A stretch of DNA of 47,398 nt from Singulisphaera sp. GP187 (GTDB lineage: Bacteria; Planctomycetota; Planctomycetia; Gemmatales; Gemmataceae): contig CAMDQN010000044.1 in assembly GCA_945905925.1 (NCBI GenBank), forward strand, positions 1 to 47,398. The letters are read 5' to 3'. Positions 23,980 through 31,671 of the stretch are shown piece by piece; the first letter of the stretch is position 1, and each line of letters opens with the position of its first letter. The notes beneath the pieces were generated by a model. The model saw only the letters and a list, made by a program, of their open reading frames with translations. It did no database searches and was not told the origin of the DNA. A program made the translations under genes and the position numbers.

Positions 23980-25361
23980 TCCGTTCGGACTTCGATCCCG
24001 TCGGACAGTGCGCCCAGATTGCCTTCGACCACTTGCTCGGTCATCGTGAATCGCTCCCAGACGCCGGTGGTGCCGGTCGCTCTACGGCGACCGAGAACCT
24101 GCACGGTGCCTGGGTCGCTGCGGCCGAGTTGCACGCGGTATTTCACCGCCTTACCGCTCTCGACTAGGTAGACATAATGCGTCTCGTCGGCAGCCAGCAC
24201 GCACCCGGAAGGTAGCACTGTCGCGTCGCCGGCTTCCGCGTTGATGCGCACCGTTGCGTATTGCCCGGGCTTGATCGCGCGGTCCGCGTTCACGATGTCG
24301 ATCTCGACGCGTAGTGTGCGCGTGCCGGGATCGACGATGCCGGTCGTGCGCGTTACGGTGGCCGGATACTCGCGCCCGCCGAGCGACGGCACTCGGACCA
24401 CCGCTGCGGTGTTCACGCCGGCCTTCTCGGCGTTCACCTCGGGGATCTCCGCGAACACGCGTACGATGTCGGCCCGCATCACGTGGAAGAGAATCGTGCC
24501 CTGTCCGTTCGCCGCCGAGTGCAGGAAGTGGCCTGGATGTACGTTTCGCGCTGTGACGATACCGGGGAACGGTGCCTTCACCTGCGTGTATGTGTCCAGT
24601 ACGCGGACGCGCTCCAATTCGGCTTCGGCTACCTTTACGCGCGCGTCCGCGGCCTCCACATCGGCTTGTGCCCGCGCGCGGCGTGCCTTCTTTTCCTTCA
24701 CCCCGGCTGCTGCGGTCGCTACTTTCGCCACGGCTTCCGTCTTCGCGGCCTTTGCGGAATCGAAGTTCTTGGTGATGACCGTGCGCGTTTGCGTGTCGGC
24801 CACACCGCTGGTGATCTGTGCGTTTACCTGATCGAGTTCTGCTTTCCAGCGGGCGATGTCCGCGTCCGTGCGAGCGATGCCGGCTTCCGCTTCCTTCACC
24901 ATCTCCTCCGAGGCAACGACCTGCGCGTCCGCCACCTCGCGCTCACGTTCCATCTGGCGCAGTTCGGCTTTGGTCTTCGCGACGAGTGCTTGCTTCTCGA
25001 CCGCTTCGGCCGCGAGTTCGGGGATGTCAACCGTCGCGAGCAGTTGGTTCACATCGACCACGCTCCCGATGTCGATGACCGGTGCCTGGCCGCCAGGTAA
25101 CTTCACGTTCGCCTTGATTGCCGCAGTATCGGGAGCGATGGCCTTCACGTACCCAGGCAGCTTTGCCACGACGGGCGTCGTTTCGAGCGGCATTACGCTC
25201 GCGGGCTGTTCGATCGCCCATTTCACCGGCTTCTGTGTCGGCTTCACCACCTTCACGAGAGGCAGCCCTGCGGGCGCGTTTGCCCCGCCCGGTGTCGACG
25301 GAGTGGACCGGTTGCAGCCGAGCAGAGTAAACACACCAACCAACAACAGAAAGGCGCGCAT
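23976..25361 (-). CDS. HlyD/RND-type periplasmic adaptor lipoprotein
   Basis: The 461-residue protein has a lipobox (VFTLLGC) and the order of a membrane fusion protein: N-terminal barrel-sandwich half (VVAKLPGYVKAI, DIGSVVDVNQLLATVD), a long coiled coil (about residues 130-270, rich in Ala/Glu/Lys), the second half lipoyl-like segment (TYTQVKAPFPGIVTARNVHPGHFL), a beta-barrel and a membrane-proximal domain. Such adaptors connect an inner-membrane pump to an outer-membrane duct. No RND, ABC or TolC-like gene is next to it; the gene overlaps an MgtE-like transporter by four bases. CGGAG lies eight bases before the ATG at 25361. Confidence 0.88.
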   Translation of the reverse strand: MRAFLLLVGVFTLLGCNRSTPSTPGGANAPAGLPLVKVVKPTQKPVKWAIEQPASVMPLETTPVVAKLPGYVKAIAPDTAAIKANVKLPGGQAPVIDIGSVVDVNQLLATVDIPELAAEAVEKQALVAKTKAELRQMEREREVADAQVVASEEMVKEAEAGIARTDADIARWKAELDQVNAQITSGVADTQTRTVITKNFDSAKAAKTEAVAKVATAAAGVKEKKARRARAQADVEAADARVKVAEAELERVRVLDTYTQVKAPFPGIVTARNVHPGHFLHSAANGQGTILFHVMRADIVRVFAEIPEVNAEKAGVNTAAVVRVPSLGGREYPATVTRTTGIVDPGTRTLRVEIDIVNADRAIKPGQYATVRINAEAGDATVLPSGCVLAADETHYVYLVESGKAVKYRVQLGRSDPGTVQVLGRRRATGTTGVWERFTMTEQVVEGNLGALSDGIEVRTE

Positions 25362-25456
25362 GTCAGTAACTCCGGCACAGGACGACATACGATATTTTAC
25401 CTGAACAACGAACCCGCGAAACTGGAATCACGGACCGTGAGCGGCGTCTTTGATGC

Positions 25457-25604
25457 GTGCCCCCTACCCAACCCTTAAAGAAGGGAGGGGGCGGTTTCGC
25501 CGCTCGCGAGTTCGCGAGTGGTTCGTCGTGTGACTCGCGAAACTGCGCGCTGCTTCAAACTCCCTCCTGTTGTTGGGGAGGGTTGGGGAGAGGTTCTTCC
25601 CGTA
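25457..25604. repeat. Dispersed palindromic repeat region
   Basis: C-rich and G-rich blocks (25460-25492 and 25559-25602) flank a stretch of smaller palindromes around 25490-25545, including CTCGCGAGTTCGCGAG. The right edge shares GGTTGGGGAGAGGTTCTTCC with the edge of the element at 4217-4323. It lies in the divergent promoter region of the adaptor and MoxR genes. Confidence 0.6.
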
Positions 25605-25638
25605 TCTTGATCGCACTCCTGTTCCTTTGGAAAGCCGT

Positions 25639-26619
25639 ATGTCTACCGACGTGTCGGGTATCGCCAACCGCATCATCGCCAACATCGAAAAAGTCATCAT
25701 CGGGAAGCGCGCGCAGCTCACGCTCGCGGTCGCGGCGTACTTCTCCGAAGGGCACATCCTCCTCGAAGATGTGCCCGGTGTGGCGAAGACGATGCTCGCT
25801 CGTGCCCTCGCGCGCAGCGTCGGTTGTACCTTCAAGCGGCTCCAATGCACGCCGGACTTGCTGCCCACCGACGTGACCGGCGTGAGCATCTTCAACCAGA
25901 AGACAGCGGAGTTCGAATTCCGAGCCGGTCCGGTGTTCGCCCAAACGCTGCTCGCGGACGAAATCAACCGCGCGACCCCGCGCACGCAAGCCGCGCTGCT
26001 CGAAGCGATGGGCGAACGCCGCGTTAGCGTGGACGGCCAGACCTACGTGCTGAAGCCACCGTTTCTGGTTATTGCGACACAGAACCCCGTAGATCAGGAG
26101 GGCACGTTTCCGCTCCCGGAGGCGCAACTCGACCGGTTTCTGATTCGCCTCAGCCTCGGGTATCCGAGCATGGAGGAAGAAGGAAAGATGCTCACGCGGT
26201 TGCAGATGGGCCACCCGATCGACGACCTGAAACCCGTGGTGAGTGCGGACGATGTGATCGCGTGTCAGGAGGCGGTTCGCGGCATCCACGTCGATGACAA
26301 GGTGAAACGGTACATCCTCGAAGTGGTCCACGCGAGCCGTGACAACGAGGACGTGCTTTTGGGTGGCAGTCCGCGTGCGTCGATCGCGCTGTTCCGAACC
26401 GCACAGGCGCTTGCCGCGGTGACCGGCCGCGACTACGCGCAGCCCGACGATATCAAGCGGATGGCCCAACCGGTGTTGGCGCACCGCTTGATTCTGAAGC
26501 CAGAAAGCCGGTTACGCAAGCGCACCCCGGCCGCGGTGGTGAAGGACCTGGTGGACGACGCGCGAGTACCGATCACCGACAAGATGAAGGCAACGCAGCA
26601 AGACTACTTTGACGACTAG
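25639..26619 (+). CDS. MoxR-family AAA+ ATPase
   Basis: The 326-residue ATPase acts as a chaperone, typically with DUF58 and VWA proteins, to activate metalloenzymes or envelope complexes. Seen: the MoxR-style Walker A EDVPGVAKT, Walker B LLADEINRATPRTQ, MGERRVSVDGQTYVL, sensor ATQNPVDQEGTFPLPEAQLDRF and the C-terminal GGSPRASIALFRTAQALAAV lid. The ATG at 25639 has GGAAAG upstream and starts MSTDVSGIANRII; the frame continues upstream into the repeat and is not used. The DUF58 gene follows after 20 bases. Confidence 0.93.
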   Translation: MSTDVSGIANRIIANIEKVIIGKRAQLTLAVAAYFSEGHILLEDVPGVAKTMLARALARSVGCTFKRLQCTPDLLPTDVTGVSIFNQKTAEFEFRAGPVFAQTLLADEINRATPRTQAALLEAMGERRVSVDGQTYVLKPPFLVIATQNPVDQEGTFPLPEAQLDRFLIRLSLGYPSMEEEGKMLTRLQMGHPIDDLKPVVSADDVIACQEAVRGIHVDDKVKRYILEVVHASRDNEDVLLGGSPRASIALFRTAQALAAVTGRDYAQPDDIKRMAQPVLAHRLILKPESRLRKRTPAAVVKDLVDDARVPITDKMKATQQDYFDD

Positions 26620-26639
26620 GCCGCACCGCCGGGGTTCCG

Positions 26640-28010
26640 ATGAAGTGGTTCGTGGTTATCGTTGTGTTGATCGGGGCTGCCATCGCGCTCCAGGCGGGCT
26701 TGGTCGCATTCGCGGGATACGTCCTCCTCGGCGTATACCTATTATCTCGCTTCCTCGCGCGCCGGTGGGTGCATAACCTCGACGCGACGCGCGCGTGCGA
26801 TTCTGCTCCGCGCGAAGTTGGCGAGAGTACCGAAGTGGTGGTCACGCTTACGAACACCGGTGCGCTGCCGATCGCGTGGGTGCTGGTCGAAGACCTGCTA
26901 CCGGACTTCGCGGTGAAGACCCGCACGCCGCGGATTACCGTGAAGGGCAAACGCGTTCACGTTCTGACGCTTCGCGGGAAGCAGACGAAAACGATCAAGT
27001 ACAAGGTCACGTTTTTGATGCGCGGGTACTACCCGCTCGGCCCGAGCCTGCTCGAAACCGGCGACGTGTTCGGCTTGCACCGGCGCCACCGCGTCATTGG
27101 GAAGCCGATTTACGTGATGGTATACCCCAAAGTCGTTGCCTTGCCGAAATACAACTTCGCATCGGAACGACCTATCGGCGAAGTACGTCTCCAGAATCGC
27201 TTATTTGAAGACCCGACACGAACCGCCGGGGTGCGGCAGTACGTGATGGGCGACCCGCTTCAACGCGTTCACTGGAAGGTCACGGCACGGACGGGACAGC
27301 TTCACTGCCGCATTTACGAACCGACGACGCTCGCGGGCGCGACAATCCTCGTGGACTTTCACCTCGACGGATACCACAAGCGCGGCGAACCGCACCGGTC
27401 CGAACTCGTGGTGACGACCGCCGCGAGCCTCGCTTACGTAGTGTCGGTGCTGAACGTGCAGGTCGGGTTCGCGAGTAACGGGCGCGACGCCGCCGACCGC
27501 ATCCGCGTAGAGTCGCTCGCAGCCGAATCCGCCGAGGCACAGGTCGAAGGCCACGCGACCCGCGACGAGGCCCGCGACCGCTTCTCGATGAACGACGAGA
27601 GCGACCGGATGCGGCCCGTGGTGGTAGACACGCGCCGCGGGTTCGATCAGTTCCAACAAATCCGCGAAGCACTCGCGAGGCTCGAACTCACCGACGCATT
27701 GACGTTCGCGCAGCTCGCCTTGGAAATGGCATCGCGGATGCCGCGCGACGCGACTGTGATCGCGGTATTGCCGCGTGTGCCAGCGGAAACAGCGATCGCG
27801 CTCGGTACGCTCAAACGCCAGGGATTCGCGGTCAGCGCGCTCCTCATCGGCCTCGACGAGAACGAGAAACTCGAATCGCACGGTCGTTTGCTCGCGGAGT
27901 GCATCCGCGACATCCGGTATGTGAACACCGTCGAAGAACTGGCGAACCTCGGCGGGAACGCCGCGGCGACCGGTCCAGCAGCCTACGGGGTTGATATACC
28001 GTTGGCATGA
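26640..28010 (+). CDS. DUF58 domain protein
   Basis: The 456-residue protein starts with two membrane helices in residues 1-45, then a beta-rich region, and the DUF58 core GDPLQRVHWKVTARTGQLHCRIYEP near residues 203-227, followed by a VWA-like fold. DUF58 proteins work with MoxR ATPases, and often with BatA/BatB proteins, in envelope stress or metal-cofactor maturation. A Glu/Asp/Arg-rich insert lies at ~285-335. The stop overlaps the start of the UbiA-family gene as ATGA. Confidence 0.9.
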   Translation: MKWFVVIVVLIGAAIALQAGLVAFAGYVLLGVYLLSRFLARRWVHNLDATRACDSAPREVGESTEVVVTLTNTGALPIAWVLVEDLLPDFAVKTRTPRITVKGKRVHVLTLRGKQTKTIKYKVTFLMRGYYPLGPSLLETGDVFGLHRRHRVIGKPIYVMVYPKVVALPKYNFASERPIGEVRLQNRLFEDPTRTAGVRQYVMGDPLQRVHWKVTARTGQLHCRIYEPTTLAGATILVDFHLDGYHKRGEPHRSELVVTTAASLAYVVSVLNVQVGFASNGRDAADRIRVESLAAESAEAQVEGHATRDEARDRFSMNDESDRMRPVVVDTRRGFDQFQQIREALARLELTDALTFAQLALEMASRMPRDATVIAVLPRVPAETAIALGTLKRQGFAVSALLIGLDENEKLESHGRLLAECIRDIRYVNTVEELANLGGNAAATGPAAYGVDIPLA

Positions 28011-28936
28011 CCCGTGATCGCCTCTTGGCCTTCGCCCAACTCCTGCGCATCCCGAACGTGTTTACCGCGTTCGCGGACATCGCGATCGGCGCGTGCGTCG
28101 GCGCTGCAATTCTGCCGTCCACACCGGTTCAGTTTTGGGTGGCGTATGCCGTACTGGCGCTCGCATCGGGGTGCCTGTACCTCGCGGGCATGGTGTGGAA
28201 CGACGTCTTCGATCTCGCGGAGGATCGAAAGGCGCGGGCGTTCCGGCCGCTGCCGTCGGGCCGCGTGAGCATCGGTAGCGCTGTTTTCCTCGGCGTGCTA
28301 CTGATTGTGGTCGGACTCCTGCTCGCCGGCACCGCCGGCTTACTCGCGCAGGCGGAATGGAACCACGAACCGTTCGTGTACGCGCTCGGCATCGTCGCGG
28401 CGGTGCTCATCTACGATGGCGGGGCGAAGCGGACACCCATCGGCCCGATCGCGATGGCCGCATGCCGGTTCCTGAACGTGCTGTTCGCTCTCTCCCTCAT
28501 TCCCGAAGCGGCACTCGACATCGAGAAGCGAATCCACCTCGCGGCGGTCGTCGGGGTGTACATCGTCGGCGTGACGTGGTTCGCACGCACCGAAGAGGGC
28601 AGAAGTAACAAGCGACACCTGGCGCTCGCGGCGAGTGTCATCGGGCTGTCACTGCTGCTTGCGCTGCTCCTTCGGGCACGCCTTGCGAGTGGGCTGGGCA
28701 CGTTCGCGTTTCCGTACCTACTCGTTGCGTTCGGCTTCCTTGTGGGACTTCCGATGTCGCGTGCCATCGGCGACCCCAGTCCGCGTAACGTGCAAGCAGC
28801 TGTGAAGCGGTGCATCCTCGGACTGGTGTTCCTCGACGCGGTACTCGCGACGATGTTCGCCGGGCTACCGGGATTGCTCATCCTTTTGTTGTTGCTCCCC
28901 GCGCTCAGACTCGGAAAATGGGTCTACTCGACCTAG
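28007..28936 (+). CDS. UbiA-family prenyltransferase
   Basis: The 309-residue integral membrane protein has about eight helices and the two Asp motifs of UbiA enzymes: MVWNDVFDLAEDRKARAFRPLPSGRVS (first, binding Mg-prenyl diphosphate) and VLIYDGGAKRTPIGPIAMAACR (second). It would attach a prenyl chain to an aromatic or sugar acceptor, for example in quinone, heme or lipid synthesis; the acceptor cannot be told. It overlaps the DUF58 gene by four bases, an unexpected partner for MoxR-DUF58. Confidence 0.88.
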   Translation: MTRDRLLAFAQLLRIPNVFTAFADIAIGACVGAAILPSTPVQFWVAYAVLALASGCLYLAGMVWNDVFDLAEDRKARAFRPLPSGRVSIGSAVFLGVLLIVVGLLLAGTAGLLAQAEWNHEPFVYALGIVAAVLIYDGGAKRTPIGPIAMAACRFLNVLFALSLIPEAALDIEKRIHLAAVVGVYIVGVTWFARTEEGRSNKRHLALAASVIGLSLLLALLLRARLASGLGTFAFPYLLVAFGFLVGLPMSRAIGDPSPRNVQAAVKRCILGLVFLDAVLATMFAGLPGLLILLLLLPALRLGKWVYST

Positions 28937-28937
28937 C

Positions 28938-29039
28938 GTGTTTGGTGTTTCGTGTTGGAAGCAGCCCCGGATGTTTCCAGTTCTTCCACGAAACACGAAA
29001 CACGAAACACCAAACACCAAACACCAAACACCAAACACC
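28938..29039. repeat. Heptamer tandem repeat forming a hairpin before a start codon
   Basis: Seven perfect 7-base units lie end to end from 28987: three CACGAAA, then four CACCAAA, then a partial CACC; the following ATG is at 29043. Upstream, 28938-28960 is the approximate reverse complement (containing GTGTTTGGTGTTTCGTGTTGG), so the region can fold back on itself. Confidence 0.85.
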
Positions 29040-29042
29040 ACC

Positions 29043-30740
29043 ATGCAAGACCGACGTTCATTCCTAATCGCTGGAGGCTCTGCCGTGGCCGCGACCGTTA
29101 TCCCTGATGCGATTCAGGGCGCTGATGCCAACGACGAGGCCGCGACCGTTATCAAGGAACACGTCGCGAAGGTGCGCCCGCTCGAAATTGCGAGTGGGAT
29201 CGCGTGGTGGAACGCGAACACCACCGGCGCCGACGTGGACTTCAAGAAAAAGGAAGAGGCGCAGAACAAGATCGACTCGGCTCTCTCCGACAAGAAGATG
29301 TTCGACCGCGTGAAGGCACTCAAGACCACAGCCGACAAGGGCGACATCAAGGACGCGGGCGTTTCGCGCCAGATTCAACTGCTATACCTCCAGTACCTTG
29401 AAAAACAGGTCGCGCCCGAATTGCTTCTGAAGATCACATCGAAGGCGAACGCGGTCGAGCAGGCGTTCAACGTGTTCCGCGCGAAGGTGGACGGTGCAGA
29501 AGTCGCGGATAGCAAGGTGCGCAGCACGCTGAAGGAATCGACCGATTCCGCACTCCGCGAAAAGGTGTGGAGCGCGAGCAAGGGCGTCGGGGCCACGGTC
29601 GAAGCGGACCTCACGGAACTTGTGAAACTTCGTAACGAGGCCGCCACGCAACTCGGCTTCAAGAACTTCCACGCGATGACGCTCACCCTCAACGAGCAGG
29701 ACGGTCCCGAACTCATCAAACTGTTCGACGACCTCGACACGCTCACGAAGGCACCGTTCACGAAGGCGAAAGCGGACATCGACGTGCGGCTCGCGAAGAA
29801 GCTCAAGGTCGAGCCTGCGGACCTCATGCCGTGGCACTACCACGACCCGTTCTTCCAGGAATCGCCCGCGGTCTTCGACGCGAACCTCGACACGCCATAC
29901 ACGAAAGCCGATCTGCTGAAGTTGTGCGCGACGTTCTACGCCGGCATCGGGCTTCCCATTGATGATGTGATCGCGCGCAGTGACCTCTACGAGAAGAAAG
30001 GCAAGTCGCCGCACGCGTTCTGCACCGACATCGACCGCGAAGGCGACGTGCGCGTACTCGCGAACATCGTCCCGAACGAGTACTGGATGGGTACGATGCT
30101 CCACGAGTTGGGGCACGCGGTGTACTCGTCGAAGAACATCCCGCAGACCGTGCCGTACCTGCTCCGGGCCGAGGCGCACATCCTCACGACCGAGGGCGTC
30201 GCGATGCAGTTCGAGCGGTTCAGCAAGTCGCGAGCGTGGCTCGAAAAGATGGGCGCGAAGGTCGAGATGCCCGCTGAGTTCGACGCCGCCGCGAAGAAGA
30301 TTCAGCAGAACCAACTGCTCATCTTCTCTCGGTGGTGTCAGGTGATGTTGCGGTTCGAGAAGGGCATGTACGAGAACCCGAAGCAAGACCTGAACAAGCT
30401 GTGGTGGGAACTGGTCGAACAGTACCAACAGGTGAAGAAGCCGAAGGGCCGCAACGCGCCGGACTACGCGAGCAAGATTCACATTTGCAGCGCCCCGGTG
30501 TACTACCACAATTACATGATGGGGCAGTTGTTCGCTTCACAAGTGCATCACGCGCTGGCGAAGGACGTGTTCAACGCGGACCCGAAAACGACGATCTACA
30601 TCGGCGAGAAGAAGGTCGGCGAGTTCATGAAGAAGAAGGTGTTCGAGCCGGGTCGCACGAAGACCTGGAAGGAACTGACGAAGTTCGCGACCGGCGAGGA
30701 ACTGAACCCGAAGGCGTTCGCGAAGGACTTCGAGGGTTAA
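29043..30740 (+). CDS. Tat-exported M2/M3-like zinc metallopeptidase
   Basis: The 565-residue protein starts with a Tat signal (QDRRSFLIAGGSAVAA) and carries the gluzincin site HELGH at residues 354-358 with a downstream Glu in LTTEGVAMQFE (Glu384). Helix-rich architecture and the YHDPFFQE and CSAPVYYHNYMMGQLFASQ segments match peptidase families M2/M3 (angiotensin-converting enzyme/oligopeptidase group). It likely cleaves peptides outside the cytoplasm. The ATG at 29043 lacks a Shine-Dalgarno sequence: the tandem heptamers run right up to it. A hairpin follows the gene at 30755. Confidence 0.9.
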   Translation: MQDRRSFLIAGGSAVAATVIPDAIQGADANDEAATVIKEHVAKVRPLEIASGIAWWNANTTGADVDFKKKEEAQNKIDSALSDKKMFDRVKALKTTADKGDIKDAGVSRQIQLLYLQYLEKQVAPELLLKITSKANAVEQAFNVFRAKVDGAEVADSKVRSTLKESTDSALREKVWSASKGVGATVEADLTELVKLRNEAATQLGFKNFHAMTLTLNEQDGPELIKLFDDLDTLTKAPFTKAKADIDVRLAKKLKVEPADLMPWHYHDPFFQESPAVFDANLDTPYTKADLLKLCATFYAGIGLPIDDVIARSDLYEKKGKSPHAFCTDIDREGDVRVLANIVPNEYWMGTMLHELGHAVYSSKNIPQTVPYLLRAEAHILTTEGVAMQFERFSKSRAWLEKMGAKVEMPAEFDAAAKKIQQNQLLIFSRWCQVMLRFEKGMYENPKQDLNKLWWELVEQYQQVKKPKGRNAPDYASKIHICSAPVYYHNYMMGQLFASQVHHALAKDVFNADPKTTIYIGEKKVGEFMKKKVFEPGRTKTWKELTKFATGEELNPKAFAKDFEG

Positions 30741-30754
30741 GGTTCCCGCAGTTT

Positions 30755-30781
30755 GCGGTTTCGCAAGTCACGCGAAACCGC
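30755..30781 (+). terminator. Hairpin after the peptidase gene
   Basis: A perfect 10-bp stem (30755-30764 with 30772-30781) around a 7-base loop lies 14 bases after the stop. There is no T run, so termination is plausible but not certain. Confidence 0.5.
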
Positions 30782-30872
30782 GAGCGGCAACAGGATACAC
30801 CTGCCCAGTTAATTATCACACCGATAGCGAAAATTCACTCTTGGGTCACTTCTCACCTCAGGAGGTCAGTCA

Positions 30873-31592
30873 ATGGACCGTCGCGAGTGGTTAGGTGCGC
30901 TCGGCACGTTAGGCGCGGTACCGGTGTGCGGTACGGTCGCGGATGCGTCGGCGATGGCTGATCACGCGGGGAAGGGCGAAGGGCCGATGTCCGCCCCGCA
31001 CTTCCACTTCTGCGGCATCCACATGGCCAAGAATAACCCCAAACTGCAGTTCGTCACCCAGCACTACTGCGCCGCGCACATCGGCGGCGCGGAAGGCGAC
31101 GTGTTTCAATGCACGCTGTTCGACGGCACCGGCAAGAACGCGAGGCTCATCGGTGTCGAATACCTCATCTCGGACGAAGCGTACCGCAAGCTACCGGACA
31201 ACGAGAAGAAGTACTGGCACGCGCACACTTATGAAGTCCTCGGCGGCGGTCTCATCGCGCCGGAAATGACGCCCGAAGACGAGATGAAGTTCATGAAGGT
31301 CGTCATCAAGACGTGGGGGAAGGCGTGGCACACGTGGCCCGATCCCAAGACCGCGATTCCGACCGGCGAACCGCTCCTCATTTGGTCGCTGATGGCCGAT
31401 GGTCAAGCCGACCCGAAGGTGGTGGAACAACGCGACAAGGAGTTCAAGACGGACACGGAGAAGGTCAGCGCTGCGCGTGTGAAAGCGTTCGGACTGGCGA
31501 AACCCAACGTCGCGCTGCCGAAGGACGTGAACACCATCGGCCGGCAGTGGACCGACGACGGAAAGGACGAGCCGAAGCCGAAGAAGCCGTAA
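30873..31592 (+). CDS. OBAP/DUF1264 family protein with export signal
   Basis: The 239-residue protein belongs to DUF1264, the oil-body-associated-protein family: HFHFCGIHMAKNNPKLQFVTQHYC, FQCTLFDGTGKNARLIGVEYLIS, KKYWHAHTYEVLGGGLIAPEM. The function in bacteria is unknown. Here the N-terminus (MDRREWLGALGTLGAVPVC) looks like a Tat signal, which is notable since most members lack one. A perfect AGGAGGT lies upstream of the ATG. Length is slightly greater than the family core because of the signal and a charged C-terminal tail. Confidence 0.88.
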   Translation: MDRREWLGALGTLGAVPVCGTVADASAMADHAGKGEGPMSAPHFHFCGIHMAKNNPKLQFVTQHYCAAHIGGAEGDVFQCTLFDGTGKNARLIGVEYLISDEAYRKLPDNEKKYWHAHTYEVLGGGLIAPEMTPEDEMKFMKVVIKTWGKAWHTWPDPKTAIPTGEPLLIWSLMADGQADPKVVEQRDKEFKTDTEKVSAARVKAFGLAKPNVALPKDVNTIGRQWTDDGKDEPKPKKP

Positions 31593-31595
31593 TCC

Positions 31596-31647
31596 CGTGT
31601 GACAGAATGGGACCGCGAACCGTTTCGCGGTCCCATTCTGTCGCACG
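31596..31647 (+). terminator. 24-bp hairpin terminator
   Basis: Bases 31596-31619 pair with 31624-31647 (23 Watson-Crick pairs and one T-G wobble) around a CCGT loop, beginning three bases after the stop of the OBAP gene. Stability is very high; no T run follows. Confidence 0.75.
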
Positions 31648-31671
31648 GGTCGCTGTGCGTATCATGTCTAT

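Noticed and set aside
28987-29039. CRISPR-like array
   Set aside because: Units are 7 bases, contiguous, with no spacers; it is a simple tandem repeat.
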